This document shows, piece after piece, positions 42,039 through 53,607 of a stretch of DNA of 64,000 nt. Positions within the stretch are counted from its first letter, which is position 1. The number at the start of each line of letters is the position of its first letter. The notes beneath the pieces are model-generated. The model had not been told where the DNA came from. It ran no database searches and was given only the letters and a program-made list of their open reading frames with translations. Source of the stretch: Cardiocondyla obscurior (Eukaryota; Arthropoda; Insecta; Hymenoptera; Formicidae); assembly GCF_019399895.1 (NCBI RefSeq), contig NW_027228806.1, forward strand, positions 1 through 64,000, read 5' to 3'. The position numbers and the translations under genes are program-made.

Positions 42039-42783
42039 GCTTAACGAGTGCGAGCGAGAGGGAACGATGAGCGCGCCATACTTTGCGTTCAACGAGTGCG
42101 AGCGAGAGAAAACGCTGGGCGCGCGACACTTGTGCGTTCAACGGGTGCGAGCGAGAGGAGACGATGGGCGGCGCGAACGAGTGCGAGCGAGAGGGGACGC
42201 TGGGCGCGATACCTTGCGATCCGCCGCTTGCCGCCGCCGTCGCCGCCCGTTGCCGCCGTGACGCCACACGACCCTTTTTAAAAAATCGCGACTCCTTTGA
42301 AAAAATCGCGACTCCTTTGAAAGTCGCGATGCCGCGTAAACATGCCGCTGCGCGACGACACGCTTATCATTTTTTAAAAATAATATTGCATTTCAGAGTT
42401 TCGATGTTGTTATTATTTTCTAAACAATTCGTTCCTAGAATCGCCGACACAGGGGCGATTTATAAATACCCACCCCTCCCCGCATGACGTCATTACCCCT
42501 TGCCCTAGGTCTCACGGACCCAGAACCGTTAACACCCCCTCTCCCCGCGTGACATCATCACCCCTCGCCCTAGGTCACATGGATACTCTAACACGTAGTG
42601 ATCCAGAACCGCTCCATGCGTTCAACGAGTGCGAGCGAGAGGAGATGATGGGCGGCGCGAACGAGTGCGAGCGAGAGGGAACGATTAACAACCCCCTCCC
42701 CGCGTGACGTCATTACCCCTCGCCATAGATCACACGGATACACTAACACGAAGTGATCCAGAACCGCTCAGTATACATCTACT
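42039..42783. repeat. Terminal repeat, right outer end
   Basis: Reverse complement of 4793-5538. CRE palindrome at 42485-42492 and again near 42708. The outermost 20 bp, read inward, keep AGTAG and CGG but differ at about seven positions between. End placed at 42783 because 4793 + 42783 matches the mirror sum of the capsid gene. Confidence 0.8.
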
Positions 42784-44368
42784 CTAAATTCAGTGCGGAT
42801 CTCACAAGGCGAACACGCGCTCACCGCGTGCCGCCGCGTGGCTCGAATACGAAGGACTTACACCCGCCTGTTTGCATAATTTGAAACCGGCCACGACCGC
42901 GTAACATTCCCGCGGCGTTTCTGTAATTCTCAATTAAATATATTTACTCAAATTTATACAATAACAATAACAAACAATAACAAAGATAAAATGTTCAAGA
43001 CAATATATATTTTACATTTCACTGCAATGTTATTTTAATATGATGAATTTGTTATTTTATACTTACGTGTGAATTTAAGGTTATGACTTGCCACTATTAA
43101 CAGTATTCTATTTCTTCCGACCGGTCGTCGTCGTAACCTCTTCGCCAATACGCCGACCGAGAATTTATACTCGCGATGCTGCCTTTTCGGCCAGCTTTTA
43201 CACCCACGTTTTTTTCTCTATACACAACGTAAGTCCTCTTGAAAATCATCCACTGGTACACCATAACACGCAGTCTTCTGAGCAACGCACGTGTCTTAAC
43301 GTACGAGCTGTAAATATCCGTTCTATGTTCCGAATGCACACGAATCAACAAATGTTCCTTCCGATTGTTTTCGACGTTTCCGATCGTACGCATATTTTTT
43401 TCTGATTCGCGCGCCACTATTCTTTGCGGTCACTTTAATCATTAAGTGCGCAGGATAGATATATGTAAATATTTATTAGATATTTTTGATAGCTATTTGG
43501 TGGTTATAGATATATGGATATATTGCAGATATCAATTAGATATCTTTGATAGCTCTTTGACGGCTATAGATATACAGACAATGTGTAGATATCTATTAGA
43601 CATCTCCCTAGTTATTTAAGAGATATGAATATTTTAAACCTCTAATGGATATCTATTAAATATTTAATGAATATATTTTTCTGTATGGGTAGTGATCGCG
43701 TGTTAGTCTTAATCTTTAACAACATAAGTAATTTGTAGCTTTCAAGATTACAATATTTACAAATTTATTGTATTAAATAATTTTAACATTTCTCGCAACA
43801 AATTCTTAATTAACAAATTGATCTCTTGTAAAGAAATGTTTGTAATCAATTAACGGTTGTTGCAATCGACACCGAGTTTTAGATAGTTTGTTTGGAAACT
43901 GTTACGTCCACGCTCTTTTCAATTTCTTTCTTTCTAAGATACTCTGATTCCGCTAGAAAATAAATAGAAATTAATAGTTAAGGTAAAGGTGAAGTAGTTT
44001 ATTTTTAAGAATTGAATTATCTTTAAAGCGGAAAATTCGAGAAAAATGAATGAATCAAACGGCTCTACAATAAGCGGTGCACACGGCACCAATAAGAAAC
44101 TCTTCAAAATTATATAAGAATGGCGACCGGGCCGTTCCATTGACCATTTTCAAAAAGTTCCTTGACATCGAGTCGTAATTATACCCGCAAACTGTGTGAC
44201 AATTCTGTGTGCCACCACGACGCTCCGACGAGAAGGATGAATCTTCTGATCCGCGAGAAAAACGAATATGCCGATCCGCTAGAAGGACGAATCTATACGT
44301 CGAATTAATTAACCAGAAGCACGGGGGCTAAAATTTCTAGCCTACACTCAGTAGTAAGTCGAACATTC
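42784..44368. other. Flanking DNA with degenerate AGATATC repeats
   Basis: First six flanking bases CTAAAT. No gene I can support. Degenerate repeats of TTAGATATCTTTGATAGC with GGCTATAGATATA fill 43450-43680. The rest is AT-rich. Confidence 0.5.
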
Positions 44369-44897
44369 TGTTGCACCGCGGCTGGTACACGGGGTCCGTC
44401 CTTCGGGGCCTTCAAAAGCAAATAGGTTTAAGTTAACAATTAGAGTAGTCTCTTGGTCAAAATATATATATGTTACTTTATTTTATACACTTTGTTTTTT
44501 CTTTGTCACTTGTCGACGCTCCACTCCGCTTTGTAATCGCGGAGCCTCGTCTCAGCGAGGCGTCTTATTTTTACCGGCACGCGACAGCTCTCATGTTACG
44601 CACGTGAGGTGATTAGCAACTGCCCGTTGCTGCCGGTCCGCGGATATTTAACTCTGACGTTTTGTCGATGTCAGCAGATTGCATTTTCGTAACTTGGTTA
44701 CTGGGTAATGCAATCTTATTCTCAGTATTAAGATCTCGCAACCCTTTATTCTGGTGATCTCTATTTATCGAACTTTTCAATATAAGTGGGTTGCTGATAT
44801 AGATTTCTTTTAATTATGTTGCGAGATTTTATTCCGTGTTACTTACTTACTTAATCCCTACTTAATCTTATTGTGTATCGGGTTTTGGGTTACAACA
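44369..44897. mobile_element. Solo LTR related to the errantivirus LTR
   Basis: Begins TGTTGCACCGCGGCTGG and ends GGTTTTGGGTTACAACA, like the 524-bp LTR at 52910 (both hold CACGGGGTCCGTCCTTCGGG) but diverged in the middle. Flanked by ATTC at 44365-44368 and 44898-44901, a 4-bp target duplication. A solo LTR forms by recombination between the two LTRs of a provirus. Orientation by similarity is opposite to the coding strand, as for the provirus. Confidence 0.85.
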
Positions 44898-46383
44898 ATT
44901 CATTTTTCTTGAGGAGTTATTATAACAATTGCAAAATTCAATATCGCTCAATTATAGTGAGCCGAACAAAACCATGCCTTTCCGCGGGATCTGAGCATTC
45001 CACCGAGTATGATTACTTGTTAGAAGAATTAAGAAAAAGACTTCCTTTGCCATGTGGCTGAAGCATCACCTGTAGAATTTGTTACCCCGAGCTAAAATTA
45101 TTCGATTCTCTTTAGTCGTCTATTGGTCCCTCATACACTTCTCTTCCAGAATCTCCTAATTTTACTTTTACCCCTTATTATTCTCTTTCCTTTGATCCTG
45201 CTACCACTTCTCCAATTAATGATCGACACCGAAAATTCCTAGATAAAGTCGCAGGCAAATGTCCTCAAGCACCTCTACCTTCCCGCAAATATCAACCTTT
45301 TCCTCCACCAACCTTTAAAACAAAATATAATCTGTCCGATCACGAACCTGTCATTCTAGTATACCACCCAGAGTATCCGATTCCTTTTATGCTTTCTGAG
45401 TCTCATCTGTCGAAATTCTATGCCTCTCCAGTTCTATAGCATTTCTATTTCTTACTTTTCACGCATATTATAATACTATTGTAGTTTTCGAATGCATTAT
45501 TGTAACCCATTTTGAAAATATGTACATATTGTTATCTGTTAAAGAACGCCGCACATATCTTATGGAAAATGGCTCTCGGTTAAATTCGGTTAAATTGTAT
45601 GTATTTAAATGTGTCATTCCTATACATATGTGGGCAAAGTGATGATAGCTTGACGCCTTACTGCCTTCAATATTCAATTGTGCAATTAAAATATATTTTT
45701 TTATCATTAGTTAGCATTAGAAAGTAATAATAAATACAGTCTATGCTGAAAATAGACGTCATTGCTACGTCTGTAATCGATTTTTTTTTTAAACAAGTGG
45801 TAAACCTTCTTAGTGAACAAAATGGAAGCAAATGCGAAATCGCTATTTACCGTTGTTAAATCAAAGGTTGGAAATTTTAAATGGGTTCATTCACCGTTTC
45901 TCGGAAGCTTAGGAAAAGGCACGAGAGTAGGTAAGGAGGAGGAAATGGCTTGGAGAGTGACGTAATAGCCGATCCTTGCGTGGCGCGTATTTGGAGAGCC
46001 ACGCGTAAGCGCACTAGGAATGGGTTTGAGTCGGCTGAGTGGAGAAACTAGTGCGTAGTATTTGTTCCTTTTAGGGAAAGAAATTTAATTCTTATTCCCT
46101 GGGATAGAACTTGAGGTGGTTTTTCGCAACAAGGATACTTAGGATAAATGAAATAACTGTTTCAGAAATTCCAGCAATGTAATGGGTAATTTTAATCTTA
46201 ATTAAAATACAATTTTAGAATAAAAAAAATAGATTAAGTGAATTTAGAGAGATTATGATATAAAAAGAAAGAGGAAGAGGACTTAATAAAAAATATAATT
46301 TAAACATTTTAAAGAAAGATGAAAGGAAATGAATTAAGAATAAAATAAAAAAAACTAACAATAATAATTTAGAATGGAGAACA
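44898..46383. other. Flanking DNA with one short open fragment
   Basis: From 45112 to 45439 a plus-strand frame is open for about 108 codons without an ATG at its start (SIGPSYTSLPESPNF to SKFYASPVL), Pro-rich and coding-like; it may be the end of a decayed protein or a last exon. Beyond it I see only AT-rich sequence. Confidence 0.3.
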
Positions 46384-47104
46384 TTATTCTAAGTCTATTT
46401 CTATTATTTCCGTTATCCGGGCCGTCGACCTCGGGAATACCCTGTCGATCAACCTGATCGGAGCCAGGAAGGGATGTTCCACTCCGGGATAATAGATGAG
46501 TATATTATGATCAGGAGTCGCCCTCTTGGCTTCCCTCCTGATCTCCTCGGGATCAAAGAAATCGGGGCCTATTGTGTAGGCCCTTTCCGGGACAGGATCC
46601 GTCCACGGAGTGCAGGTGCTCCGGAGGAGTTCGAGGAGAGGGTCTACGACTTCTCTCGGTTCCTCTTGTTCCTCCAGGAACTCTACGCTCGGGGCGGGGG
46701 AAGGGGAACGTTCCGGGCTGTCAGGCTCATGCCAAGAGATGGTTTCATCTTCGGCAAAAGAGTCGACCTCCTCGGGTTCCCCAGGATAAGGAGTCGGTGA
46801 CCGGACGGGAGAAGAGCATGCCCTAGGAGCAACTCCAGGAGAAGGTCCGGAGGAGTTCAAAGAAACGTCCGGAGTATAGGAGGGAGTAGTGGGGCGGAAC
46901 AGCTCCGGCTCAGGTTGAGGCGGCGAAGTCGACCTCGGACGCGACGGCGATGGTGTTCGCCCCGGAGTATTCTCTTCCGATTCAGTGTCTTTGTGGTTAG
47001 TCGGTGAATTGGGAGGTACGGAAGGCAGAGGAGACCACGATCGCTCTGTTCTGACTTTCGAAAGTTCTGGTGTGACCTCCCTTGGCGCTGCCGCGAATAA
47101 GAAT
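46384..47104 (-). other. Pro/Ser/Glu-rich open frame of about 240 codons
   Basis: Open on the minus strand from 47104 to the stop at 46384 with no ATG. Composition is SPSP/STSPPQPEPE-rich, then an acidic stretch (EEVDSFAEDE) and a more ordinary C-terminus (NILIYYPGVEHPFLAPIRL, FPRSTARITEIIEID). GC-rich against AT-rich surroundings, so it is real coding sequence or recently was. Could be the N-terminal protein (gag-like) of an unrecognised retroelement, or an internal host exon; a GC-rich 5' stretch and a TATA-like TTATAAAACC near 47765 (minus strand) lie upstream. Confidence 0.45.
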
Positions 47105-48518
47105 TAGACGAAGAAACTCCTGACCAATTCTCGTAATTCGCGGATCTTCCGATTTCTTCGGGCGCGGCTGTTCTTAATTGACCGAAGGTTTCTCAATTCC
47201 ACTAAAAGGTGTTAATTTGAATTTAATTTAACGAAATGATTTTAGTGGGAAAAATGTCAGGGCAACACGCCGCATCGCTCCTTCTAGATCCCTCTTTACA
47301 TCACCTCAAAGATTCTTCCGGTACCTCCGACAGGATGGATCCTCACTCGAGCTAAGGTTTTGATGGTCACCATTTACTGGCAGCATATCGCAACCTCTGA
47401 GACGAGGAGACCCATTAACTGAGTCGAGTTAGCGGAGAACCTAAGGGACTCTAGAGAGATGCCTATTTCGGAGAACGCGAACGGCACCCTGGCAAAACCC
47501 ACGTCATTTATTTTCAAAGATATGAATTTTAGAATCTTAGTGGAACCATTTCAAAGGGGCGGAAGTAAAAAGGTTGAATAAATGATGAGACTTACTTCTT
47601 GTTGTCTTCGGTTGGTCTTGGACGAGTCCTTGACAATTTCTTTATTAACTTCTCTTGTAGACACAATGCAGTCACTTGTCACAAACTCGAAGGCGATAGC
47701 TCGGATATGTATATATGTAAATTCAGAGACTGAATAAGAGCGAGTCCCGCAGGAACACGCGGTTTTATAACCTTGGAAAAGGGGTGGGCTAGCGCCGGAT
47801 TTTCATTTTTGAAAAAGTCAGTGCTCTGATTTGGCGGCCATGTCCCTCCACTTTTCCTTTTCTTAATTATTGGTTACTCCGATCTTATCCCTTCTCTGAT
47901 TTTCTTAAGCTCTAGTTTTCGTTCTTAGCTTTATTAATTAGTGGTGAGGAGTTCCCGATATCTATTGGCTCGAGAGAAAAACTCGGTTGTACGAAACTCC
48001 GCCCGCATGGCTTCCCCTTCCAACCTTCCAGAATATTGTTATTAACAGTCGGGGAAAAATTCCTAAGGACCCCCTTTTCGTTATCACCGGGTCGCGTTTG
48101 TTTATGGGATCCGGTCGCGTGTCATATTCTTATGACTGCGGAGCTTTCACCCTCTTCGTTTATTTACGCTTCGTAGTCGCGGTCTCAAGTGCTTCACTTA
48201 TCGCCAGATATTTGATATCGATTCCAAATTGTTTTAGGTTCCTTCTAATATTCTTTAAAGAGTTTTCTGTTTATATTTCCCGTCGGTATCTATGCTGTGA
48301 TTGTTCTAAGTTTCATTTAAGCATCCGGCGATAAGAATTTCGGAGTGTAAATTATTTCTTCTGAAAGCCTGGAAGTTCTCTCTCGTCACCAAATAGTCAC
48401 GGTTTACTCCTTTTATCTAATTTATTGAACGCGTGTCGGAAAAAAGGAGATGTGGAGTCCGAGGACGTAACACCGTCGTGAAGTAGGAAATTATCTGCCC
48501 CTCAAGATAGCCATAGAT
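47105..48518. other. Non-coding flank upstream of the Pro-rich frame
   Basis: Minus-strand TATA-like TATAAAACCGCG around 47765 and a GGACGTAACA end near 48472 look like parts of a promoter or LTR reading leftward, but no second copy is in the window. No gene supported. Confidence 0.35.
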
Positions 48519-49571
48519 ATGCGAATATGTTTTAACTGCAACTTGTCTATCAATGCAGAAATGCGAGATGTAGAAGAAGGTCCTACGTGCATCAGACTTA
48601 ACGTTTTAACGCAGACAGCTAGTTGCTCATGTCTTATATGTAATTCACCAGATAATGTACAAAAGCTTTCTATTCTAAGCAGGACAAATGTCTATATAAA
48701 GAAAGATCTCTATATACCAAATAATGTTAGATGCTGTTCATTACATTTAAATGAGCAAGGATTTATTTTACCGAATTTGCTTGAAGGATTGAAATACATT
48801 AATATACCTTATGTCTCAAACGGTCAAGAATCGTTAGGTTTCTTGCAGAATCTACGCATAGTAGCTAATGGTAATTATGAAAGTAAATTTTATGATGAAA
48901 ACGAGTTTAGTGAAATGGAATTTCAAGTAATGACTCCTGTCAGTAAAATTTAATTCTGCGAGCTCTTTACGTATTGTGACCCAGTTCCTACTGAATATAA
49001 GGCTTCGAGACATATTAGCAAAAAAGATCTCTTAGCGTTTCTTTGTAAAATGCGCCAAGGATTATCTGACGAATTTTTAACAATTATTTTTAATTATAAT
49101 ACTAGGCAGAGCACAAGTCTTGCAATTACAAAGGTTCGCAATTCATTAATGCAACGATTTGTTTCGCAAAACATAGAGTTTAATGCAATAATCAGAGCAG
49201 AATACATAGAACGACATGTACCTGCATTTGTGAACAAATAATACAATCCAACCCCAGAAAATTCAAAAGCTATATCGTATATTGATGATTCTTATATAAT
49301 GATTCCCAGAAATACCAACTTTTGAGTTTTAAAGCAATCATACTGCGCACATAAAGGTCGCCATCTTCTCAAACCTGCACTAATTGTAGCCGCAGATGGT
49401 TACATTCTGGACATTCAAAAACCGTATTTTTCGAATTTTTGGAATAATAATGCGCAAATGCTTTGTCTCGAATATGATCAAGACAATTCTGAAATGGCAC
49501 AATGGTATCAAAGTGGCGACGTTTTTGTTATTGTTAGAGGATATCGCGATTCTATTCCTTTATGTGTGAAA
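48519..49571 (+). pseudogene. DDE-type transposase, N-terminal part, decayed
   Basis: Starts MRICFNCNLSINAEMRD with Cys pairs (CSCLIC). Coding similarity continues through several stops and shifts: DLLAFLCKMRQGLSDEFL (a helix-turn-helix-like segment), VAADGYILDI, and GDVFVIVRGYRDSIPL, motifs I associate with DDE_Tnp_4-like (PIF/ISL2EU) transposases from memory. Ends where the LINE begins at 49564. Its C-terminal part resumes at 62849. Confidence 0.6.
49550..49563. repeat. LINE target-site duplication, left
   Basis: TTCTATTCCTTTAT, repeated at 62849-62862. Removing the LINE and one copy puts RGYRDSIPL and the downstream KMPDLL part of the transposase in one frame. Confidence 0.85.
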
Positions 49572-50279
49572 TAATGTTTTATTCTCTTTTGAGGTACATT
49601 TCGGACTTTCGTCTCCCTACATCTTTAAATCTCTATAAACGTAACCACACTAATAACAATTCTTTATAGACATCTTACATTCAACATTTCTTTCTTACAT
49701 TTTAACTCCGCCAACTCTTTTTACTCTTTTTACTTTACATCTCCATTTTTTTTTTTTTCTCTTCCTTCCTTCACTACCTTCCCCTCACCACTGACTACCT
49801 TTATCGCCACTATTTTCTTCTATCATTTTACGCTTCTTATCCATTTCATTTATTCATCTTCACCTTACAACATTTTCTTATCTCTATTTTTTCTTCTTCT
49901 TCTCTTCCTTTTTCTTCTATTAACTTTACACTCTTCTGTCTTCTTTTACATTCCTTTCTTACTTCATTTATCCTGAAAAGACAAACAACAAAAACCACGG
50001 CTTATTTCCTAAACGCTTTCTTATTTCTACTTTAATCTTTCTTATCAATCTTCAATCTTCTTTTAATTTCTCTTCATTCTTGTCCTTTCCTGCAAATAAC
50101 TTACTTCCTACTTTTCGCTTTTCTCTAGACTTTCTCTAGACACCGCTTAGCACACGAGAGAGAGAGAGAGATATTCATACGTTCTTACGCTCACACTGCC
50201 AAAAATCATTCTCTTACTCTATTTCTCATTCATTCTCATGGACCCCCGCTTCCGACGCTTTACATCTTCATAGTCTGCC

Positions 50280-52905
50280 TCATTCATTCTTCCATTCTCT
50301 CCTATTCCTTCCCTTACCCTTTCCAGTATTCTTAACCATTCCTCCCCATTTCCCTCCCCTCCCAACTGCCTCCTCCCAACTCCTCCCGTCCCCCCAGTTT
50401 ACAAACTTCTCCCAAACATGATTCCATGTTTCCTCCTTATCCAAACACATCCTACACTTTTTTTTATCTATTTTTTCCCAGTATCTATTTCCCCTTATAT
50501 TATCCCCCATTCCAAACCTCCCCACCCTTTGCCATTTCTCCTGTTTCCATCCCTTCTTTAAATATTCCGGTACTTCTTCCTCCTTTATTTTTCCATAATC
50601 CTTATTAAATTTCCCCATTCTTATTTTTTCCCATCTCTCTTTTCTTTGCAATTCTTTATCTTTTACCACTATCTCTTCACCTCTCATTCCCTCTTCTTCT
50701 CTTCTTTTTTCTATTCCCTCCAGCGTCTACCCCAATCTTTCAAATAATTCCTCCCTTTCTTTTTCCCATTTCCCACTTGTTTTTCTTTCCCTCGCTCTCT
50801 TCTTCATTTCTTCTCAACATCCTCTTGCTAAAACCCCCCCTCTTCCTTCTTCCAATCTTTTCTCATACTTCCAAGCCCTCATTCCCGCTTTCCCAGACAA
50901 CTTTTCCCTCTGAAATTCCTCTCTCATTATATACCCCAGCACACTTCTATTTACTCCCATTATCCATCTTAAATACCTCTCATGCACCATTTCAATCTCT
51001 TCCCTTTCCTTCCACCCCCATATCTCCACGTCATAGCTCATTACTGTCCATACAAGCCTGTCAAACAGCCATAATCTTCTGCCCCAATCTTTTCCAAATT
51101 TCTTTTTGCCAATATTCCATATTTGTCCCATCACCCTTGCTGCTTTCTTTACTCTTTCTGATCTCCATTCCTTGTCACCACATATCCCAAATAATTAAAT
51201 CTTTTAACCTCCTCTATTTCTTTACCCTTCCACACCCACTTTATCCTTTTCCATCTCCCTCCTCCTTTTTGGCACCTCATCACCTTTGTCTTATCCACAT
51301 TTACCTCCAATCCTTTTTTTTTCCACATATTCCTCTAATGTTTTCAACATTCTCTTTATTCCTGCTTCCGTTTCTGCAATCAATGCAATGTCATCCGCGT
51401 ACGCCAGCGAGTACACCTTCCTGCCTTTTATCTTAGTTCCCCCCATCCACCCTTTTCCAATTCCTCGTCCAAGTCTGCCAGCAGGATCATGAATAAACTC
51501 GGGCTCAGCGAACATCCCTGTCTCACCCCTCTTACCGTCCAAAATTTTTTCCCTTCCTCTTTTTTTACTCTAACTTTGCTACTCGTCTCCTCCATTATCT
51601 TTTCGCACCTTTTTACCAACCCCTCCCTTATCCCTCTATTTCTCATTGCTTCCACCAATTTTCTTCTGTCCACAGAATCGAAGGTTGCCTTCATATCAAT
51701 GAAAGCTATTACTAGCTTCCCCTCTTTTTCCTCAATTTTTCTATTTATCAGATGGTTTAAAACATAAATTTGATCCAACGTCCCCATGTTTCTTCTGAAT
51801 CCTGCCTGACTCTGTGGAACTATTTTCTTCTCTTCCACTTCTTCTTTTATCCTTTCCTCCAAGACCGAAGCATATACTTTATACCCTATTTGTGTCAGTA
51901 TCACCCCTCTGTATTCTTCCACTTTTTCTCCTTTTTCTTTCTTTAAGACTGGCACAACTATCCCTTCCCTCCATTCTTCTGGAAACCCTTCTCCTTTCCA
52001 CATCCTTTTGCATATTTCCTATAGCTCTTCTTTTACCTCCTCTCCCCCTTCTCTCCATGTTTCATTTTCAATGTCATCACTCCCTGCTGCCTTCCCCTTT
52101 TTCAGCTTTTTTATTACCTTTTTAAACTCCTCTTTTTCCATCTCCTTTTATCCTTTCCTCCAAGATCCTTTTCCTCATCTCCCTCCTTACTTCTCTCTAC
52201 TTCCCCTCCCACTCTCCACTCCACTCCTCCCAATACCCCCCTGAAGTATTCTTCCCATTCTCTTATTTCAATCTTCTCATCCACTTCCCTCCTCCCCTTC
52301 CTTCCTTTGTTTACTATTTTCCACACTTCTCTTTCTGTCTTTGCCTGCTCCACCTTCTTTTCCCATTTCCTTTTCTCCTCCACTTTCTTTCTATCACATA
52401 GCTTCTTATACTCCCTTTTACTTTTCTTATATTCATTCCCACTCCCCCCACCCTCTCTCCATTCTTCCAGTTCCTCTTTAACCTTTGTTTTACTCCTTCT
52501 GCATTCTTCGTCCCACCAATCCTTTACCGCTTTTTCCTTCCTTTCCCCATCATTATTATTCACTTCTCTTCTTACTTCGTTTTTTACTTCTCTTACCCAT
52601 TCACTCAGGTCTTTCCAATTTCCCTCTTTTTTCTTCTTTCTTTCTTTCTTTCTTCTAAACCCTTCCTCAAACAGCTTCTTTTCTTTTTCATTCCATTTTA
52701 ACCTTCCCCTTCTTTCTTCATTCTTATTCCATTTCCTTTTCTGCCCCCCTCTCTCCACCATTACTATTATCGGGTGGTGGTCCGAATCTACTTCTCCTCC
52801 TACTTTCATCTCCTTAATTCTTCTTTTTGTCTCTCCATTACAAATCACGTAATCAATCACTGTTTCCCCTCTACCTCCTGTATACGTCCACTCTCCTTCC
52901 TCATC
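50280..52905 (-). pseudogene. LINE ORF2: endonuclease end, reverse transcriptase, C-terminal zinc region
   Basis: Read right to left: endonuclease C-terminus with DYVI and SDHHPI (52905-52780), a basic linker, then RT with EEYRGVILTQIGYKVYASVL, IAFIDMKATFDSVD, RQGCSLSPSLFMILLADLDEE and, after a frameshift near 51440, the catalytic YADD (LAYADDIALIAE). The far C-terminus has CRMCLDKEETWNHVWE, a Cys/His motif typical of the R1/jockey-type end. At least four frame breaks. Which LINE clade is uncertain. Confidence 0.8.
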
Positions 52906-52909
52906 CCCC

Positions 52910-53433
52910 TGTTGCACCGGGGCCGGTGCACGGGGTCCGTCCTTCGGGATCCGTGAGGGAGGGCGAAATGATTTGTTTTAAATAAAAAAGATTAGAGTTT
53001 TATTCAATTCCACTGTTGTACTTGTCTATCTCCCTATGGTTCCCTCTCGTTGGTTCGGCGCACGTACTCGCGTTGTCACGCGTCCTCGGCTCCGCGAGGT
53101 CTCCTCTTACTTGGCACGCGACCGAACTTTCGTTATCACCGCTCTCAGTTTACGGTACGGACTATAATGCGACTGCCCGTCCGTGACGGGCCGCGGTTAT
53201 TTAATAGTGACGCAGGGCCTTGGCCTCCTCGGGTTGCAATGCCGAACTTCGGTAGTTCGGCGAATGCAACCTCAGCGATTTCGGCAATAAGTTCTCGCAC
53301 GTGCTTCTTTTATTATTTAATTTCTTAAGGAGGTTGCTGATCTTGCATCCTCCGAGGTTATTTAATTACGAGAGACTTATTCCGAAATGCCCTGCGTCAT
53401 GTATCGTGTTGTAACGGGGTTTGGGTTACAACA
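52910..53433 (-). repeat. 3' LTR
   Basis: TGTTGCACCGGGG to GGTTACAACA on the plus strand. A polyadenylation signal AATAAA is on the minus strand (52999-53004). Confidence 0.95.
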
Positions 53434-53443
53434 TCCCTCCCCT
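53434..53443 (-). other. Polypurine tract
   Basis: AGGGGAGGGA on the minus strand, directly 5' of the 3' LTR: the primer site for plus-strand DNA synthesis. Confidence 0.75.
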
Positions 53444-53607
53444 AGGGGAAGAAAGGTTGAGTGTGTTTATACACCTCAATCTTTTCTTCCTTACAATATG
53501 TTTTCTTATTCTACTTACAATTGTATCACCGTCGGTCGTGGTGTTTTTACACTCGGCGTTTCTTTCTTTTTCTTCTTTTATTTCGTTGGGTAGGATTATT
53601 TGTTCGG

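Larger units (their letters stand above)
1..42783. mobile_element. Composite of two Polinton/adintovirus-like elements, one inserted in the other
   Basis: Two copies of a roughly 20-kb self-synthesising DNA element (polymerase B, integrase, packaging ATPase, capsid proteins, protease) lie head to head. Terminal repeats occur at 1-508 (outer end beyond the window), 4793-5538, 21341-22158 and 42039-42783. Inner termini at 4793 and 21341 both start AGTAGGAATATAAACACCGG and abut AATAAA and TTTATT respectively, reverse complements of each other. These are the 6-bp target duplications expected of a Polinton once the flanking halves are in inverted orientation. The right outer end at 42783 keeps the terminal AGTAG (read inward) and aligns with 4793 at constant offset. 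The 5'-AG terminus and 6-bp duplication are known Polinton hallmarks. That the inner element inserted into the outer and arm recombination then inverted the centre is inference. Confidence 0.9.
27115..42783. repeat. Right arm of the 15.7-kb inverted repeat
   Basis: Reverse complement of 4793-20482; same gene order read outward from the centre. Frame-breaking differences are mostly single bases in A or T runs and fall in different genes in each arm: polymerase B is intact here and broken at left, while the large unknown gene and the PLA2/pX junction are broken here and open at left. Confidence 0.95.

Noticed and set aside
43097..43417. 106-aa minus-strand ORF in the flank
   Set aside because: Begins with GTG, no motif, overlapped by an equally long ORF on the other strand.
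47987..48334. 115-aa plus-strand ORF
   Set aside because: No ATG-supported start, no recognisable motif, composition like the surrounding non-coding DNA.
43900..48472. TGTTACGTCC at 43900 and its inverse GGACGTAACA at 48463-48472 as ends of one LTR or TIR element
   Set aside because: No matching target duplication (GAAAC against CCGTC), no second LTR copy found, and only about 10 bp shared.
50426..52244. Long plus-strand ORFs rich in Ser, Phe, Leu and Pro over the LINE
   Set aside because: Antisense shadows of the purine-rich LINE coding strand; the minus strand has RT and endonuclease motifs.
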